The position numbers and the translations under genes were made by a program. From positions 310,001-374,000 of the forward strand of contig CANTFL010001445.1 in NCBI GenBank assembly GCA_947650285.1: a stretch of DNA of 64,000 nt, given 5' to 3'. The notes under the pieces are model-generated. The model saw nothing but the letters and a program-made list of their open reading frames with translations. It was not told the DNA's origin and made no database searches. The stretch is from Hyaloperonospora brassicae (Eukaryota > Oomycota > Peronosporomycetes > Peronosporales > Peronosporaceae). Shown here one piece after another: positions 10,446-22,221 of this stretch (position 1 is the first letter of the stretch; the number at the start of each line of letters is the position of its first letter).

Positions 10446-11000
10446 TTACTTGTTAGAGAGCAGGCGGCGCTCCCATTTTTCCTTTTCCTCCACAAAAAAC
10501 GACTCTAGTAATCCTTCATCTTCCTCTTTTGCCGGTCGTCTAGCGTGCAGGTTGGCCGCTGCTGTCTCGGGGTCGTCCGCCTTCGTAGGAGCATCTGCGA
10601 TCGTCTCGTCAGTTCTTTTCATATTGCCATTGGTCAAAAGAGTAGGAGGCTGTCGTCGTCTAATAGACGTTGATCGCTTTACCATCGCGTCTCCACCCTG
10701 ATGATGCTCAACCGACGCTGCAGGTAGAGCGACATGGCCGCTCAACTTCTCCGCTAGTTTTCCGATTCTCGTGTCAGCGCTCTCGATCTTCGGCCATGTT
10801 CTTATAAAATCGGAAAAGATACCGATAGAACCCGGGTCTACATGTTCCATGCGCTCTTCCGCCGGTCCACGACCACTTTCCATGTCCCCGATGGACTCAA
10901 AGTCCAGTTTCTCGGGTGACGCGTCAGAGGCCCAAGCGAGATCCGCCGCGACGAACAGCGACGCGCCCACGGAAAGTGCAATGAGGTTCATGAGCTTCAT
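10446..11000 (-). CDS. Secreted protein with EER motif, candidate effector
   Basis: A single open frame of 184 codons. Residues 1-24 form a convincing signal peptide (MK, then a hydrophobic stretch LMNLIALSVGASLFVAA, and AWA before SDA as a likely cleavage site). EER follows at residues 48-50 within RGPAEERMEHVD, with no RxLR motif between the signal peptide and EER. The body has FSDFIRTWPKIESADTRI and a leucine/lysine helix (GKLAEKL), then a polar, Arg/Lys-rich half ending EKWERRLLSNK. Oomycete host-translocated effectors usually carry RxLR-EER, but variants lacking RxLR while keeping EER are known in downy mildews; membership here is inference. It could also be an ordinary small secreted protein. 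The start is the first ATG of the frame and gives the signal peptide directly. Confidence 0.6.
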   Translation of the reverse strand: MKLMNLIALSVGASLFVAADLAWASDASPEKLDFESIGDMESGRGPAEERMEHVDPGSIGIFSDFIRTWPKIESADTRIGKLAEKLSGHVALPAASVEHHQGGDAMVKRSTSIRRRQPPTLLTNGNMKRTDETIADAPTKADDPETAAANLHARRPAKEEDEGLLESFFVEEKEKWERRLLSNK

Positions 11001-14000
11001 GGGACAGCGGTGGAGATGGACAAAAACGGGTACTGCGCACTGGACTGCAGAAGGAATTGTGAGCCGTTGCCTCCGAGCTGTGCGGCTACTTGCGACAGAG
11101 CTGACATTTTCCTCCTAAAGAGAGACGGCACCATGTATTTCCTATGTAGTAGGGCCCTGTGGTCAGGATCGTGACGCGGAAGTTCTGCTGCTTGCGCGAA
11201 TGCGTTGCGTCGATTTGATAAATCGAAAAGCGACCAGAGAGATGAACAGGTAGTCAAGCGGGAAGATCCGGGCTTTACGTGCTTCTAGAGCGCAGCAACT
11301 GGAGGATTCAGGGCATCAGGATTCCACTGCACTTGCGTTTTGTATCGATTGATGCCTGGCTATTTGCAGTCCCGTCTCTCTGCGCTGTACGGTCAGTCCC
11401 ACTAATGAAGCTAGGATCCCCTAGACTCTCGTTCTACCTCGACCATAGCACCATTTGTGCCACAGAAGGCAAATTTTACTGATCTGTCATATTCTGAACA
11501 GCATCGATGAGAGCCGCGCCAGTTTTTCTCGCGCATTCAAACGTTGCTAATGCGATCGAACTACGGAATGCCCTCCCAATGACTATCTTCAGCAAACACA
11601 GCCCTTGCCATCGTTGATTCTGCTGAGGGCGGCACATCGTTGCAGGTGGCTTAGGTCACGTGCCAGCTGCGCGAAAACGCACCTTTGGTTAATTCGTTGT
11701 GCATCTTAACTCCCATGCGTGGTGTCGGGTATGTTGCAGCAGATCACTCCCGACGAGCTTACGCCCCACCGCTATGCTGCACACTCTTTCGTCGGGCACG
11801 TTAGTTCCTTAGCTCACGTGAACGCCCGACCATTGTCATCCGACACGTGAAACAGCCGGAAGAGAACGAACAGTGCTTGTTTCTCGGATCTACCAGCCTC
11901 AAAGACAGTGCAGCGGTCGTGAACTTTGATCTGATGGGATCGCACACACTCGTGGTGTTACATCCTCATCCACGAGCCGCTTCCGTCGCGATGCTAGCGC
12001 TCGTAGATCGGACAGGTATGACTTTTGAACGATCACACGTCGTGTTTGATGAAGACAAGTTGGAAGACCGAAAAGGCGCTGGGGCACGACACAGGACTGG
12101 AGATTGTAGAGCCTTTACTAGTGATCGATCTCGTAGCTGCTAGTAAATGAGCAGTGCCTCGTATCGTTTTACATAGCACCAGACTTCTCTCGAGTAGAAT
12201 CACTAAATGGATGAGGATATCTTCTCGGAGCAATTGAGCCTCGAAATGCGTCCGAAAAGTCCATTCGAGAGGTCACTAGTCGATGCTCTCGCGTTGAGCA
12301 TCCGAGAACAAAACACAGGTCATGAATGGCTGACGCTCGTTCGGGTGCCAATGTAACGGGCTCTCCACTTCATCCGAGCGGCCGGTGCTTCCACGAAAAT
12401 CCAGAGAAGGTCAGCAAGAATCAGATCGGCCGGATAGCCAGCGGGAAGATGCGGTGGAAGCTGTTCGTGCACCTCATCAACGCATAGTTAGTCAGACTGA
12501 CATGTCTGCTGGTATTTCGCTCGATATTCATAGGCTACAACATCCGCATCCATCTGTCTTTGCGGGGTCCAGTCCTTACACACGCGGCTATGTCGATGCT
12601 GGATCGTGTCTGGCTGTCATCCCCTGATGCGAGCGGCAGTGTCATGGCTATAAAAGGCTTTCTAAGAGGTGTCTTACACGCCGAAGGACTTCTTGTCGAA
12701 CACATTCGTTCCCGAAGCTCCGGCTGCCGTGTTCGTAATCGTGGTGCAACGCCATGTGACACGGCGGCCACCGTGCGCGAAAGCAAACTTCGATTGAGGT
12801 TGGAACGTTTGAGTCGACTAGTGCCCGCAATGCTTTGTGTGCTTTCGTTGCATGTTCGGCATAACAAGTGCCGCCCCGACTTTGGGTCAAACCCGTTTGT
12901 CAGCAAGGGCAGCACCATGCGAGTAGTCATACTGGTTACTGGACGTGTGCAGCGAGCACAGCTCTACAGGTGCTACACCAGAGGTCATCGACCCTGTAGG
13001 AGGCGAAGGAACGTGTTATTGTTACTGATAGCCACACTTGTCCAGCATTCGACGTGAGTGTATCGATCCAGACGTGCGGATCCCGTCGTCTTCGAGCGCA
13101 GTGGTGACTGTCGATCGCATTGTGACCAGAAGTGCAAGAAAAGTAACTAGACCGAGTGGACTGGAGCAAATGAGCTATACGCTTTGGCAGTACCCACAAG
13201 CAGTATGTATGATGCAGGTGCAGGCATTAAGAGTAAGGACGAAGGTGAAGTGTTGTTTACTAGATGTAAACATAACATAAACGGCAGATGCGACTCTGGC
13301 GTCGATTCGTCGAGTAGTGCTGGCTGACGTATCCTGCTGATATACCCTGCCGCTCACGGAATGTACGCAGATATCCATCCGGTGATGACACTTGCAGGAC
13401 TTTGACAACAATGTGAAAGCCGTAGCTTAGTGTACTTTACACGGCTGCAACAACTGTAGCGCCGAAGACTACTGCTTCTGAGCACGAAGGACTCGCGCAC
13501 TGCCAGTACCGTTTCGTCATGTATATCATAGCTCGTGCAGCAGCTATTCTACGCACAGGTCGCGTCAGAGTGAACTCTTTCGCTTCTGCATGTAGTCTCC
13601 GAGTGATGGGGCTGTGCGACCACTTATCGATGCTCTCCATTCCACACACTCGCAACAACAAACTGAAATGTCAATGCACTCAACCAAGCAAAAACGTCAA
13701 TGGCAACAAGTCCACCACGTCCTTCTCCAGCACAAGACGGACGAGCACAATCCATTTGGTTGCAATACAATACGACCCGTTCGCCTGAAGGGCCTCACCA
13801 GGTCGACGACACCCGTTCCCGAAATTGTGATGCAACAATTGAGTGAATCGCAGCTGTCAATAGACCTACGCATCCTTTGACTCATCATGTGTGAGACCGT
13901 CCCATTTCTGCGCGGCTTCGTCACTTCAACTAGCCTTCTCTCTTGCCATAGTGCGCGATAGCTTGCGTGCATGATGCATTTGCGCTCAGCAAGAGCGCAA

Positions 14001-16547
14001 TGCGGAGCGTGATGTGCTCGGCACCCACTACAAATTGAACGTCCTCACCCGGTGCTATTCTCGAACACAAGCGTTCAAGTTGTTGAGCATCATTCGGGTC
14101 CGCACACCTGTCGACCTCAATGAGATTGTAGCAGCGACGTGCCTGAAAATTACAGAGAAGCGCAATCGACTCCGTATGAAGTTGACTGACGTCCTTTGGG
14201 ATCTTACGACCCATATACACTCTCGGTTGCCTGACCATCAGACTTTTACAAGCTCAGCGGAAAATGCTCCTCGTCCTCCTCCTCCTGAGCGATGATGACG
14301 TACCGCTCAACTCGCTTGATTCTTCTCGCACTTACATACTCACGTACAAGCTGCTGTCCAAATTCGCATCACTGCTCTGCGATACCGCGACGCGCTAGTA
14401 TGTCCCATTCGTAAGTCATCGAAAGTATGCAACAGTGCAGCACGATATCGTACCGAACGTGACACTGTTCATATTGATCGTCCAGCAACTCTGACGTTCT
14501 GGACCCCGCGACACAACGCCCACGAAATAGATGAGGACTTCGAGCCACACTCACACATGTCAACCAACAAAGGTCCTCTGCTCGACGAGGGTGACTTGCT
14601 CGGCAGTGAGTACGCGAAACGGTACAAAACTTAGCTTGTCGTCGGATGGAAAGCAAAAAGGGGGTTGCAAACACACGTGTCTTTCTTCGTCTCAAAGCCC
14701 GTACGACATCACACGGACTCGCGTGACGACTGCCGAGCGTCAGGTAAGCTCGAACGAGATGCAGAGGTCGACAACAAGACCAGGCAGAACAAGCTATCTT
14801 GACGTCCAGTCCAAACGTCCGACACATCATATGTTCCTCGCGACATTCCCCCCTTCATGCGAAACCACAAACGACATTGGCACATTCGTCTGCATTGACG
14901 GCGGACAATGGATCCAAACGGCAGACAGCAACGCATGTCTACAAAGCAACGAGGCGGTGGGATGCAGACTGTACAAGCCATCCGGATCCACTGCAGGCAC
15001 GTCATCAGTGTGCAATCATGAGAAACATGCAGCTTGGCGCATGCGATGACAGTAGCTGCTGTCTGTCTGAACCCATGTAGCGTGTCTGGACATTTACACT
15101 CAAGAGCGTGCAGTAGCTGGACGTACAGATCACACAATCTCAATCGCTTACGCATGGCACACCAAACCGGCAGTTCCGTTGAGTCGTTGGTCCTGGGTTG
15201 CTCGACCGATGCGGGAAGGTCATCGTCACCTGCGCCATGGTGCCCAACCAGCGCAGCCACGTATAGAAGTCGCACCAGGAGATGCCAACCACGTTTCGCC
15301 ACACTCGGACCTTGAAACTGAGTGGCAGTCGCAGACCCAACTTTGCATGTAGCACCTGTCTGCCAGACACTTCGAGCATTGCTTTTCGGCGCCTGTCTGC
15401 TAGACACGTCAGGTCTTCTTTCGCCTTTCAAGCTCAATTTGTGCGTCGAAGCCATTGCAAGTGCTGCTTACTTCAGTCTCAGCTTGTTGTCGCTGTGGCC
15501 ACTGCTACAGCACAGAGTCGCGCGACTGAACCATAGAAGATCTGCGACTGTGTCGAGACGCCATCTGCATTGCACATGTGCGTCGCCCCAATTAGTTGAC
15601 TGGACTTGAGCTCCGGCGTTTCGTCTGGCATCGATCGTGCGTTGCACACTCGAACGATCGTGTCGTGATATCGAGCGACGAGCAGTCGCCGCTCTCCACC
15701 AGTCCAAGTGCAAGTGCCGTTGCCCGATTCAGTCGCACTTGCTCACAGTAAGTCACCAGATCTTTCACAACCGCTCGATGCGGTTCATCGCACACGTGAC
15801 ACCCGTTCTCGTCACTGATAAAGTGGCGCCCACCAGCAGGAGCCTTCAGATTGCTCCGTGCACTGCGCATGTCGCCTTCAGCTGTCAAGAAAAGAGTCAC
15901 GAGGCCCTCGTCCGTGTGCCCAGAGTTCTCCTGCACACAGACTGTGCGTGCGCGACACAGGCGCATCTCGTCCGACAGCCGCATGAAGCGCAGTGTACGG
16001 CACAGCGACTCTTGCAGACTCCATGACGTCCTTCGACGTTATCTACGCACGAGCGAAGCGTGTGGTAACAAATAGAGCCCCAGCGTCCGTCCAAGTGTCT
16101 GTCTGGTGCGATAACAGCCGTAATGGCGTCGGCTCTGTCGAGGGTCACACGAGTGTGGCGTCTAAACGGGAGCGTCGCCTTCTGCGGCGCTAACGTCTCT
16201 TGATCTGCGTTCGGGTTTGCTGAGCCGTCGACTGCATCGATACGCTCAGTCACTCGTGTGTAATGTGTCGTCGACATAAGGCAAATGCACGTTGAGACGC
16301 CAAAAGGGCCCAGCACTCGATCTTGCACTTATGGTAGTAGACCTGCAAATGACCTGTGTAAACAAATCGGTACACGTCGTGAGAGAGGCGCAAGTAGACG
16401 CTGGCGACGAAAGTCCGACAGCCGATCACTGACACCAAAACATGCGATTATCGTTAGTTTTGGTTGTACGCTAGCAACCCCAAGCGACCCGACGTCACAT
16501 AGCTCAGAGGTATCCTTCTACCATCACAGCGATAGCAGCAGACTTGT
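11001..16547. other. 5.5 kb without a complete gene; scattered coding-like minus-strand pieces
   Basis: No complete gene could be built. On the minus strand some pieces look protein-like: 15140-15379 (contains VRVWRNVVGISWCDFYTWL, hydrophobic and aromatic), 15592-15984 (131 codons) and 13930-14238 (AQQLERLCSRIAPGED). They may be exons or remnants of one decayed minus-strand gene, but I find no splice-consistent joins and no family match. The longest frame, 14709-15455 on the minus strand, is low-quality sequence rich in Cys, Arg and Ser, typical of a chance frame in GC-rich DNA. Confidence 0.35.
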
Positions 16548-17531
16548 CTAGTTGCCCAGCAGCTGGCGCAGCGCGTCTTGTTCCTCCTTTGTTTCTGCTG
16601 CAAGAAGTTGTCGGTTGTCAAAGATCTTCAGCAGCTCGCCAGTCTTCGTCACCTGCACAATGAGATACGCATACTCGTCCTTCTTCATGTTCTGGTTCGC
16701 TTCAGCAAACACATAAGCGTGACCCGACGGTCCCTTGATGTTGTACTTGATGCGAAGACGTGGAGTGCCGTCCTTGGTCGTAAGGTTCACGTGCTCAATG
16801 CGGTTACGACGACCTTCACGATGGCCGCCGTGGTCGTGACCGTACCCGTGGATCGGCAAACCAAGTCGTGAGATTACCTACAGCCAAAAGACCAGCACAT
16901 CACTGTCAGGTCACAGTCAACCTCCAGCCACCTTTCGCTTCTTCTTCTTCTTCTTCTTCTTCCTCTACTTCGCTCTACATCAGCATACGTCAGTGTTGTT
17001 CGAGACGATATCCAGTGACTCGCTATAAAGACCGTTGGGGCTCATGCGGCTGCAACGCACGACAGCATACAAAGTCAGTCTCCTCTCCGTTGGTGCTAGC
17101 AGAGCTCCACAGTGCACCTACTTCGGCAGCAGCTCACGGGCGACAAAGTAGACGCCAATTGCTCCAAGACCCAACAGACCCAGCCAGAACCCACCAGTGG
17201 CCGTGGCGGTCACCTTTTCATACGGCGTGAGCACCAGTGCGTCCGGCGCCTTCTGTCCGTCCGGTGTCTTGGCATCAGCTGCCGGCTAATCGCCAGTGTC
17301 AAGTGTCACGACGCAGACGCAGTGGCCCATTACAACCGAACGAGTCAGTACAGGAGCAAATGGCACGATGGCACGTACCTTTTCCGTGGTCCAACGGGGA
17401 CGCGTTGACGTCAAGTGGCGCGTGTGACCTGTCGGGCGGTGGGCGACGACGATCCGGAGCAAACGAGAGCGCTGAGGCGGCGCGGACTGTTGTGCCGCGC
17501 GGCCGACGGGGGCGAACAGGGGGCGCAGCAT
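16548..17531 (-). CDS. TIM21: TIM21-like subunit of the mitochondrial TIM23 translocase (four exons)
   Basis: Four exons on the minus strand: 17531-17379, 17285-17122, 17049-16989 and 16877-16548. They are joined by GT-AG introns of 93, 72 and 111 nt, and all phases agree (0, 2, 0). The product is 235 aa, close to the ~240-250 aa of yeast and human Tim21. Residues 1-51 are Arg-rich without acidic residues until the exon end, as in a mitochondrial presequence (MLRPLFAPVGRAAQ). Exon 2 gives LTPYEKVTATATGG and one membrane span (FWLGLLGLGAIGVYFVA). Exon 3 gives MSPNGLYSESLDIV. Exon 4 holds the intermembrane-space domain, with GHDHGGHREGRRNRIEHV, a Gly-Pro-Ser-Gly-His turn, YLIVQV and IFDNRQLL. 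Known role: links the TOM and TIM23 complexes and respiratory chain complexes at the inner membrane. The start is the ATG opening the presequence; an in-frame ATG further upstream (17678) would lack it. Confidence 0.9.
16937..16963. repeat. (CTT)n microsatellite inside TIM21 intron 3
   Basis: About eight CTT units on the + strand (GAA on the coding strand) lie in the third intron of the TIM21 gene. On the coding strand the purine tract is near the middle of the intron, away from the acceptor (ttttggctgtag), which keeps its pyrimidines. Confidence 0.85.
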
Positions 17532-18037
17532 CTCGAGGCCTCGGCGGCAGAAGGAGCGGTGGGGGACGTGGACATGGGGTGGCGGAACGGAGAGCGCTGA
17601 TTGGTCGCGGGTCGGCCCGCAGGACGAGCGGTAGTGTGGCCACCCGAGCGCGCAAAAACGGTACACGAGCGGGTGCAACTGTGGCGGCCGTCAGTGTGGT
17701 CGACATGAGGCGACGTTGGCCCAGCCCGGCACCGAATGGCAGTCAAGTCAAGTCCGAGAGACTGTGATCGAGTTGGATAGCGTGCGACAAACTGTGGTCG
17801 CGAATGGTCACGTTGGGTAGGAAAAGACATTGGTCAACTAGGACGAAGGCTCGGAGAGGTGGGGGTCGGTCGGGCCTGTCGATCGTGGTCGACTTGCACC
17901 CGGTTCCGCCAGCAAAAACGAGGCATGACAAGTAGATGGAATAGAGGAAAGTGCTTGTGTCGTGACGGACCCCACGCTAGAGCAGCCACAAAGACAGATA
18001 TGCTGGTCACACCTTCTTAAAGCCACGAGCACGCGCG
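17532..18037. other. Spacer upstream of TIM21
   Basis: GC-rich 0.5 kb between the TIM21 start and the decayed membrane-protein gene. It must hold the TIM21 promoter if the exon model is right. I see no TATA box or clear oomycete initiator motif. Confidence 0.4.
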
Positions 18038-19496
18038 TTACGTCAGTGCGTCTCGCGTCTCACGTTTTTGACGAGGAAGCAATGGTAACCACATGAGTGA
18101 CAGCAGCTTCATGATGTAGGCGACCCCAAATGTCCACGTGACTTGCCAGCGCACGTGTGCACAGAGTCGTGAGTGACGTCGGTACCGCTCACGTCCAACA
18201 GTGCTTTGACGGTCTTGTAGACGCAAGAGAAAACAGGACTGGACAGGTTGCTCACGGCAGTCTGCAGCCCGTATATGGCAGCTTTGGTACCAATCTCGGC
18301 CAGCTCCACTACAACACATGTGGGGACAAAAAAGTCCATAGCTTGTGGCGGCTCTTCAACTATTGCTTTCCTATCCAGAACCGCTGGCGGAGCAGCACAT
18401 TCTGTATGGTCGGCAGGTCTACCATCGCATCCAGGACAACCACCGATCCAGTCGTCCAAGCAATGTCGCGTCGCCAATTCAGCCAAATCCAACACGCTTA
18501 GTGCGATACAGCGCTGTACTGAATACAAAACAAGTCCAAGCGCGGAGAACAACTCTCGTTGAGTGGACGCACATGGGCCCAGTACCGCTCCATCGGATCA
18601 CTCGCAGTGATCGTGAAGCCGTCAAAGACTCCGCTGACAGATTGGCAAGCCACGATTTGCGCTGTGGCGTAGTTTTGACTCAGCAACCATAAGTCACGCA
18701 TGTCATCGCGAAAGTGCGGTACGTGATCACCAAGTACCGGCTCCTGTGCCCTCCACAGCGCAGCACGAATGGCCATTTGACACAGTAGAGAAAAGATCAG
18801 CGTCCGCTGATCCAGCGTGGACGACCAGATACACGACCCTTTGTAGTCGTCTTCGTTCAAGCCAAAGCCAACTAAATGAGCTGCCACAATCATTGAGACA
18901 CTGCGCACAAGGTAGACTGTAGACTGGATGTTGACACGAATATGTTCTGGTTCCCACTGCGGAAACTCCACGACAAGACCGTCAGAAGCCACATTGACGA
19001 TCACGTAGCCCAACTTGCCAGCATTATTAGCGCGATTTCGAGAGATCCCGACTGTTTTGCTTGCCTTTTGATTCGACCGCGCAGCTGAATTGACCTTTAA
19101 TCAGATACATTTTTGACGCGTAAACTTTGAGAGAATGTAAAAGGATGCGGCTGGTGTTACGAATCAAGAACCAGTAGCATGCTCATGCGCATTAGCCACC
19201 TTTCGACCATACATACCCGGCGACGCGAGCGCACTGCGAATAACAGTCGGACGCAACATCAGTGACCACCTTGAACGACCATGACAGTGAGAGCAGCACG
19301 CGTGCCGACAACGCCTGGTACATATCCAAGTGCAGGTAGTTATTCCGAAACGAGTACACAGTGCGAGGGAGTCCACCGTGGACAAAACGCACGGGCGCGT
19401 TTTGCACGAGTAGACCGATATGACGCCACTGGTACAAATTGGGCAAGTCACCGAGTCAACGTGCAGTTCTTCTCCGTCCTCACTCTTTTGCAACAA
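18038..19496 (-). pseudogene. Decayed minus-strand membrane-protein-like gene, copy 2 (best preserved)
   Basis: Three long minus-strand pieces read in order. 19192-19446 (LPNLYQWRHIGLLVQNAP ... YSQCARVAGYVW) is followed by 18498-19013 (VYLVRSVSMIVAAHLVGFGL ... LIFSLLCQMAIRAALW ... MERYWAHVRPLNE). Then 18109-18552 has FSALGLVLYSVQRCIALSVL and ends in ALLDVSGTDVTHDS, and a last frame contains WTFGVAYIMKLLSLMWLPLL. The hydrophobic segments suggest a multi-pass membrane protein. Frames change at about 18555 and 18170 without evident introns, so I call it a pseudogene, though unrecognised introns or sequence errors could also explain it. The C-terminal part is shared with copy 1 near 8.1-8.4 kb. 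Family not recognised. Confidence 0.45.
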
Positions 19497-20019
19497 AGTG
19501 TCGCCAATAAATGTGCTCCAATGTGTCTTTATTAAAGCTCGAGGCAGCAGAGTGCACGTACGAAAGCCGGTCCAGACGCTGCGCGTCAGTCTCTTGACCC
19601 TTCAACTCCATTCGCGCTATCACTCACTGATACTTGAGACTGCGATGACAACAGCGTCTCGGTGTTCTTCGACAGTCTCGCCGTTGCACGCCGTCTTCGT
19701 CGCGGGTCGTGCCAAGTCCTCGTTGCATGTTGTAGGTAGTAATCCCATTCAGTACTTTTGTCGAGTCTTTTTGCGGTCAGGTGACGCAGACGACTGCAAC
19801 GTATTCCGTAAAGCAAACGATGGCGAGCTATCGGTCGATTTCTGCCACTTGCAACAACAGAGCAGACCACTCTTTCCACGAAGAAGTGCAGTTGTCCCTG
19901 TGAAATCGCATTCGCTAAAGATCGCGTACACGCGTTTCGTACACAGACATATCCGTCGGAGAAGAAGGCTCAGCTTCGAAAGTGCGCTCGCTGTCCGTCC
20001 GACCTCTCGGGCGCGCACG

Positions 20020-20698
20020 ATGGCGTCCATGTGGTCCTCGTTCACCTATGTGCTTCTCCCGCCGGCTGTGGTTCTGTGCGTGCACCGCACACCTCTGTCC
20101 AGTCTTTGTGCACCGAGACACGACCGCACTCACGCGTGTTCTCGATCTATCGTTTTGTCAGACTGCTCTTGCTGACGATTCCGCTCCCGAGTCTGTTGCT
20201 GAGCCGCGGCGTTGTCAAGTTGGGCGACTTTGTGTTCAATATCCGCATTGGGACACTGAGCGTCTTTGGCGTCATCACGACCGTCTCGTTTGTCGTGTTG
20301 CTGGCGCAAACGTACGACTTGCAGAAACGGTACGCGATGCACTCGGATCCACATCTGGAAGTGCACTACTCGGCGGACCTGCAGGTGGGTCGGCGACTGT
20401 GGGAAATAGGGCAACAGTGGGAGAAGGAATGGGAACGGGAAAGGGTCTCACTTGATGACGTTGGACTCGAACTGTCAGAAAAAGGCTTCGCGCTGGCGGT
20501 CCGAGCGAAACTGGTGGATCAGTGCACTCACTTTTGCGATCTACTGGTGCGTGACAAACGATTGAACTGCGAGTTGTGGAGTGCAAGTTGGGAGATCAGC
20601 CTACAAACGTATGCGTTCGTGTGGGTGCGTGCAGGATGCTGCTACGTTTCCACGCCCTGAAGAAGCAGCTGGTCAAGGTGCAGCGCCACGAAGACTAG
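20020..20698 (+). CDS. BAP31/Yet-like ER membrane protein (four exons)
   Basis: Four exons: 20020-20075, 20162-20384, 20479-20546 and 20635-20698. The GT-AG introns are 86, 94 and 88 nt with consistent phases (2, 0, 2), giving 136 aa. The layout matches the N-terminal membrane part of BAP31/BAP29 and yeast Yet proteins. Residues 1-30 are a first span (FTYVLLPPAVVLLLLLTIP), then VVKLGDFVFNIRIGT, a second span (LSVFGVITTVSFVVLLA), and a loop with DLQKRYAMHSDP. Next come RWRSERNWWISALTFAIYW as third span and a basic tail LLRFHALKKQLVKVQRHED. Known role of the family: ER-resident chaperone/adaptor for membrane protein export. The cytosolic coiled coil and KKxx-type ER retrieval signal of animal BAP31 are absent, because a TAG follows at 20696. 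This could be a short oomycete form or a missed exon. Confidence 0.8.
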
Positions 20699-22221
20699 AT
20701 GGCGGTTCCTGAGCTGGTGTGCTGTGACGGTGCGCAACAATGCGTGATACACAGCGATTGCTGAGGACGATTGAGTGGCAACTTCTGGTCGCGTGCGTGT
20801 GCAGATCAATACAGCTGTTCTTGCCTTTTCTCTTGCTGTTGACACGCTGCTGAGGTGCCTCGTGCCGGAGCAGTCGACGATGCTACCGCGAACTTCCGTT
20901 CAGTCTGCAACGAAGCGCCGTCCCGACATCGAATAGCCCGCGAACTTGACGTACGCGGGTGACTCCATCTTCGAAATTCGCATTTCGTCGGAATAAGACG
21001 CACAAGACTAATGCGCAATATTAGGTGTTATTTGGTGCACTTGTGCCAATTTGCGAGCTCGGACTCACGAAATAATTGGTACGGCATGCACGACGCAGGC
21101 TGTGTGGGATGCTTTGGCTGCTGCTGTTGCTGATAGGCAACGACGAGCTATGTACGAGTCCATCGTGTCTCACGGATGCCGAATTGACTCGGCAATGCTC
21201 TCTTGAGTAGATATCCAGATATATGTTGTAGGAGCCACATGTCGTTTATGTCTTGCACAGTATCTTCAGCACTCTTGATAGCATCATAAAGATGTAGGAA
21301 ACGAAAGAGGCGCAGGCTCTAGAGATCGCTCTTTGATGAAAGTAATCTTTTTCGAATGGTTTCGGATATTCACATACCCGCTATGGGAGTTCGCGGCTGG
21401 CGGATTGGTAGTGCATTGTGAGGTGTGCTTATCACATGCTGCAGTGGTCGTTGTGTGACGAAGCAATTCACTGGTCTTGCTGATGTGTTGATGGGTTGGA
21501 TGAGCAAAGGGCGATGTAGACTGGTTCTGCTTGTGCAACTACAAATATAGGGCGCAATTGGCGGCATGAACGATGAGACGGAAAGAGTAGATGAGCGTTC
21601 TCTGCCGCCGAGCGATGAAGTCGATCATTAACTTGTGTGGTACCTTTTTACATGCTACGGAGGAAGAAAGTGTTTTTGGGATCAACGCTGCGTGATTAGT
21701 GACAGACCGCTGTTTACCCAAATGTGAGCAGTGATTCCTCCACGAGTGCCGTATCAGACTACAGTGTACAAAGTGTGCGTCGACTCCTGCATGAAAAGCT
21801 ACTCGACCGCAACACATGCGAGGTGTCAAGCGGAAGAAAAAGCCGCCTCAAAAATCGGACTTCGCTGCGCGTAGCTCTCGTATCAACAATGTATGACATC
21901 AAAGGGAGGCGACGATACATGGAGAGGCAGATTGGACGAGAGTCAACTTACGTGCTGTTACTACAGGATCAGATTCTACTTCTACCGATGATGATGCTGC
22001 AAATGTTGTGGTGTGGTGCCGGACGTGCCGGGGGTTTCCGACCTTTGTGCAAAGCTCCCGGTAGCTGCTTGTTTGCAAAGGTCCTCTTCAATCGATTTTG
22101 GGTTGATCGTGTGGGAACATGTGGTGAGAGCACTACCGACAACAGGTGGACACACGGACAAAAAAAGAGCTGCTGCGAAGTGCTGCTTTCACCTCACGCA
22201 CGCTTACTCATAGCCCCAACA
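20699..22221. other. No convincing gene
   Basis: Mixed-composition DNA. The longest frames (21724-22242 +, 21539-21829 -) show no domain, signal or homology within the window. Confidence 0.4.

Noticed and set aside
10446..10460. RRLL at the C-terminus of the secreted protein as an RxLR motif
   Set aside because: It sits at the very end of the protein; functional RxLR motifs lie within the N-terminal region after the signal peptide.
14709..15455. 248-codon minus-strand open frame
   Set aside because: Composition is Cys/Arg/Ser-rich without domains, other frames in the same GC-rich stretch are equally open, and no splice-consistent extension or homologue was seen.
17299..17706. Minus-strand frame beginning MSTTLTAATVAPARVPF, presequence-like
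   Set aside because: It overlaps TIM21 exon 1 in another frame; only the frame starting at 17531 joins in phase to exon 2.
19164..19496. Cys-rich 110-codon minus-strand frame (CPIC ... CTWICTRRC)
   Set aside because: The alternative frame at 19192-19446 gives a more protein-like sequence that continues the membrane-protein pseudogene.
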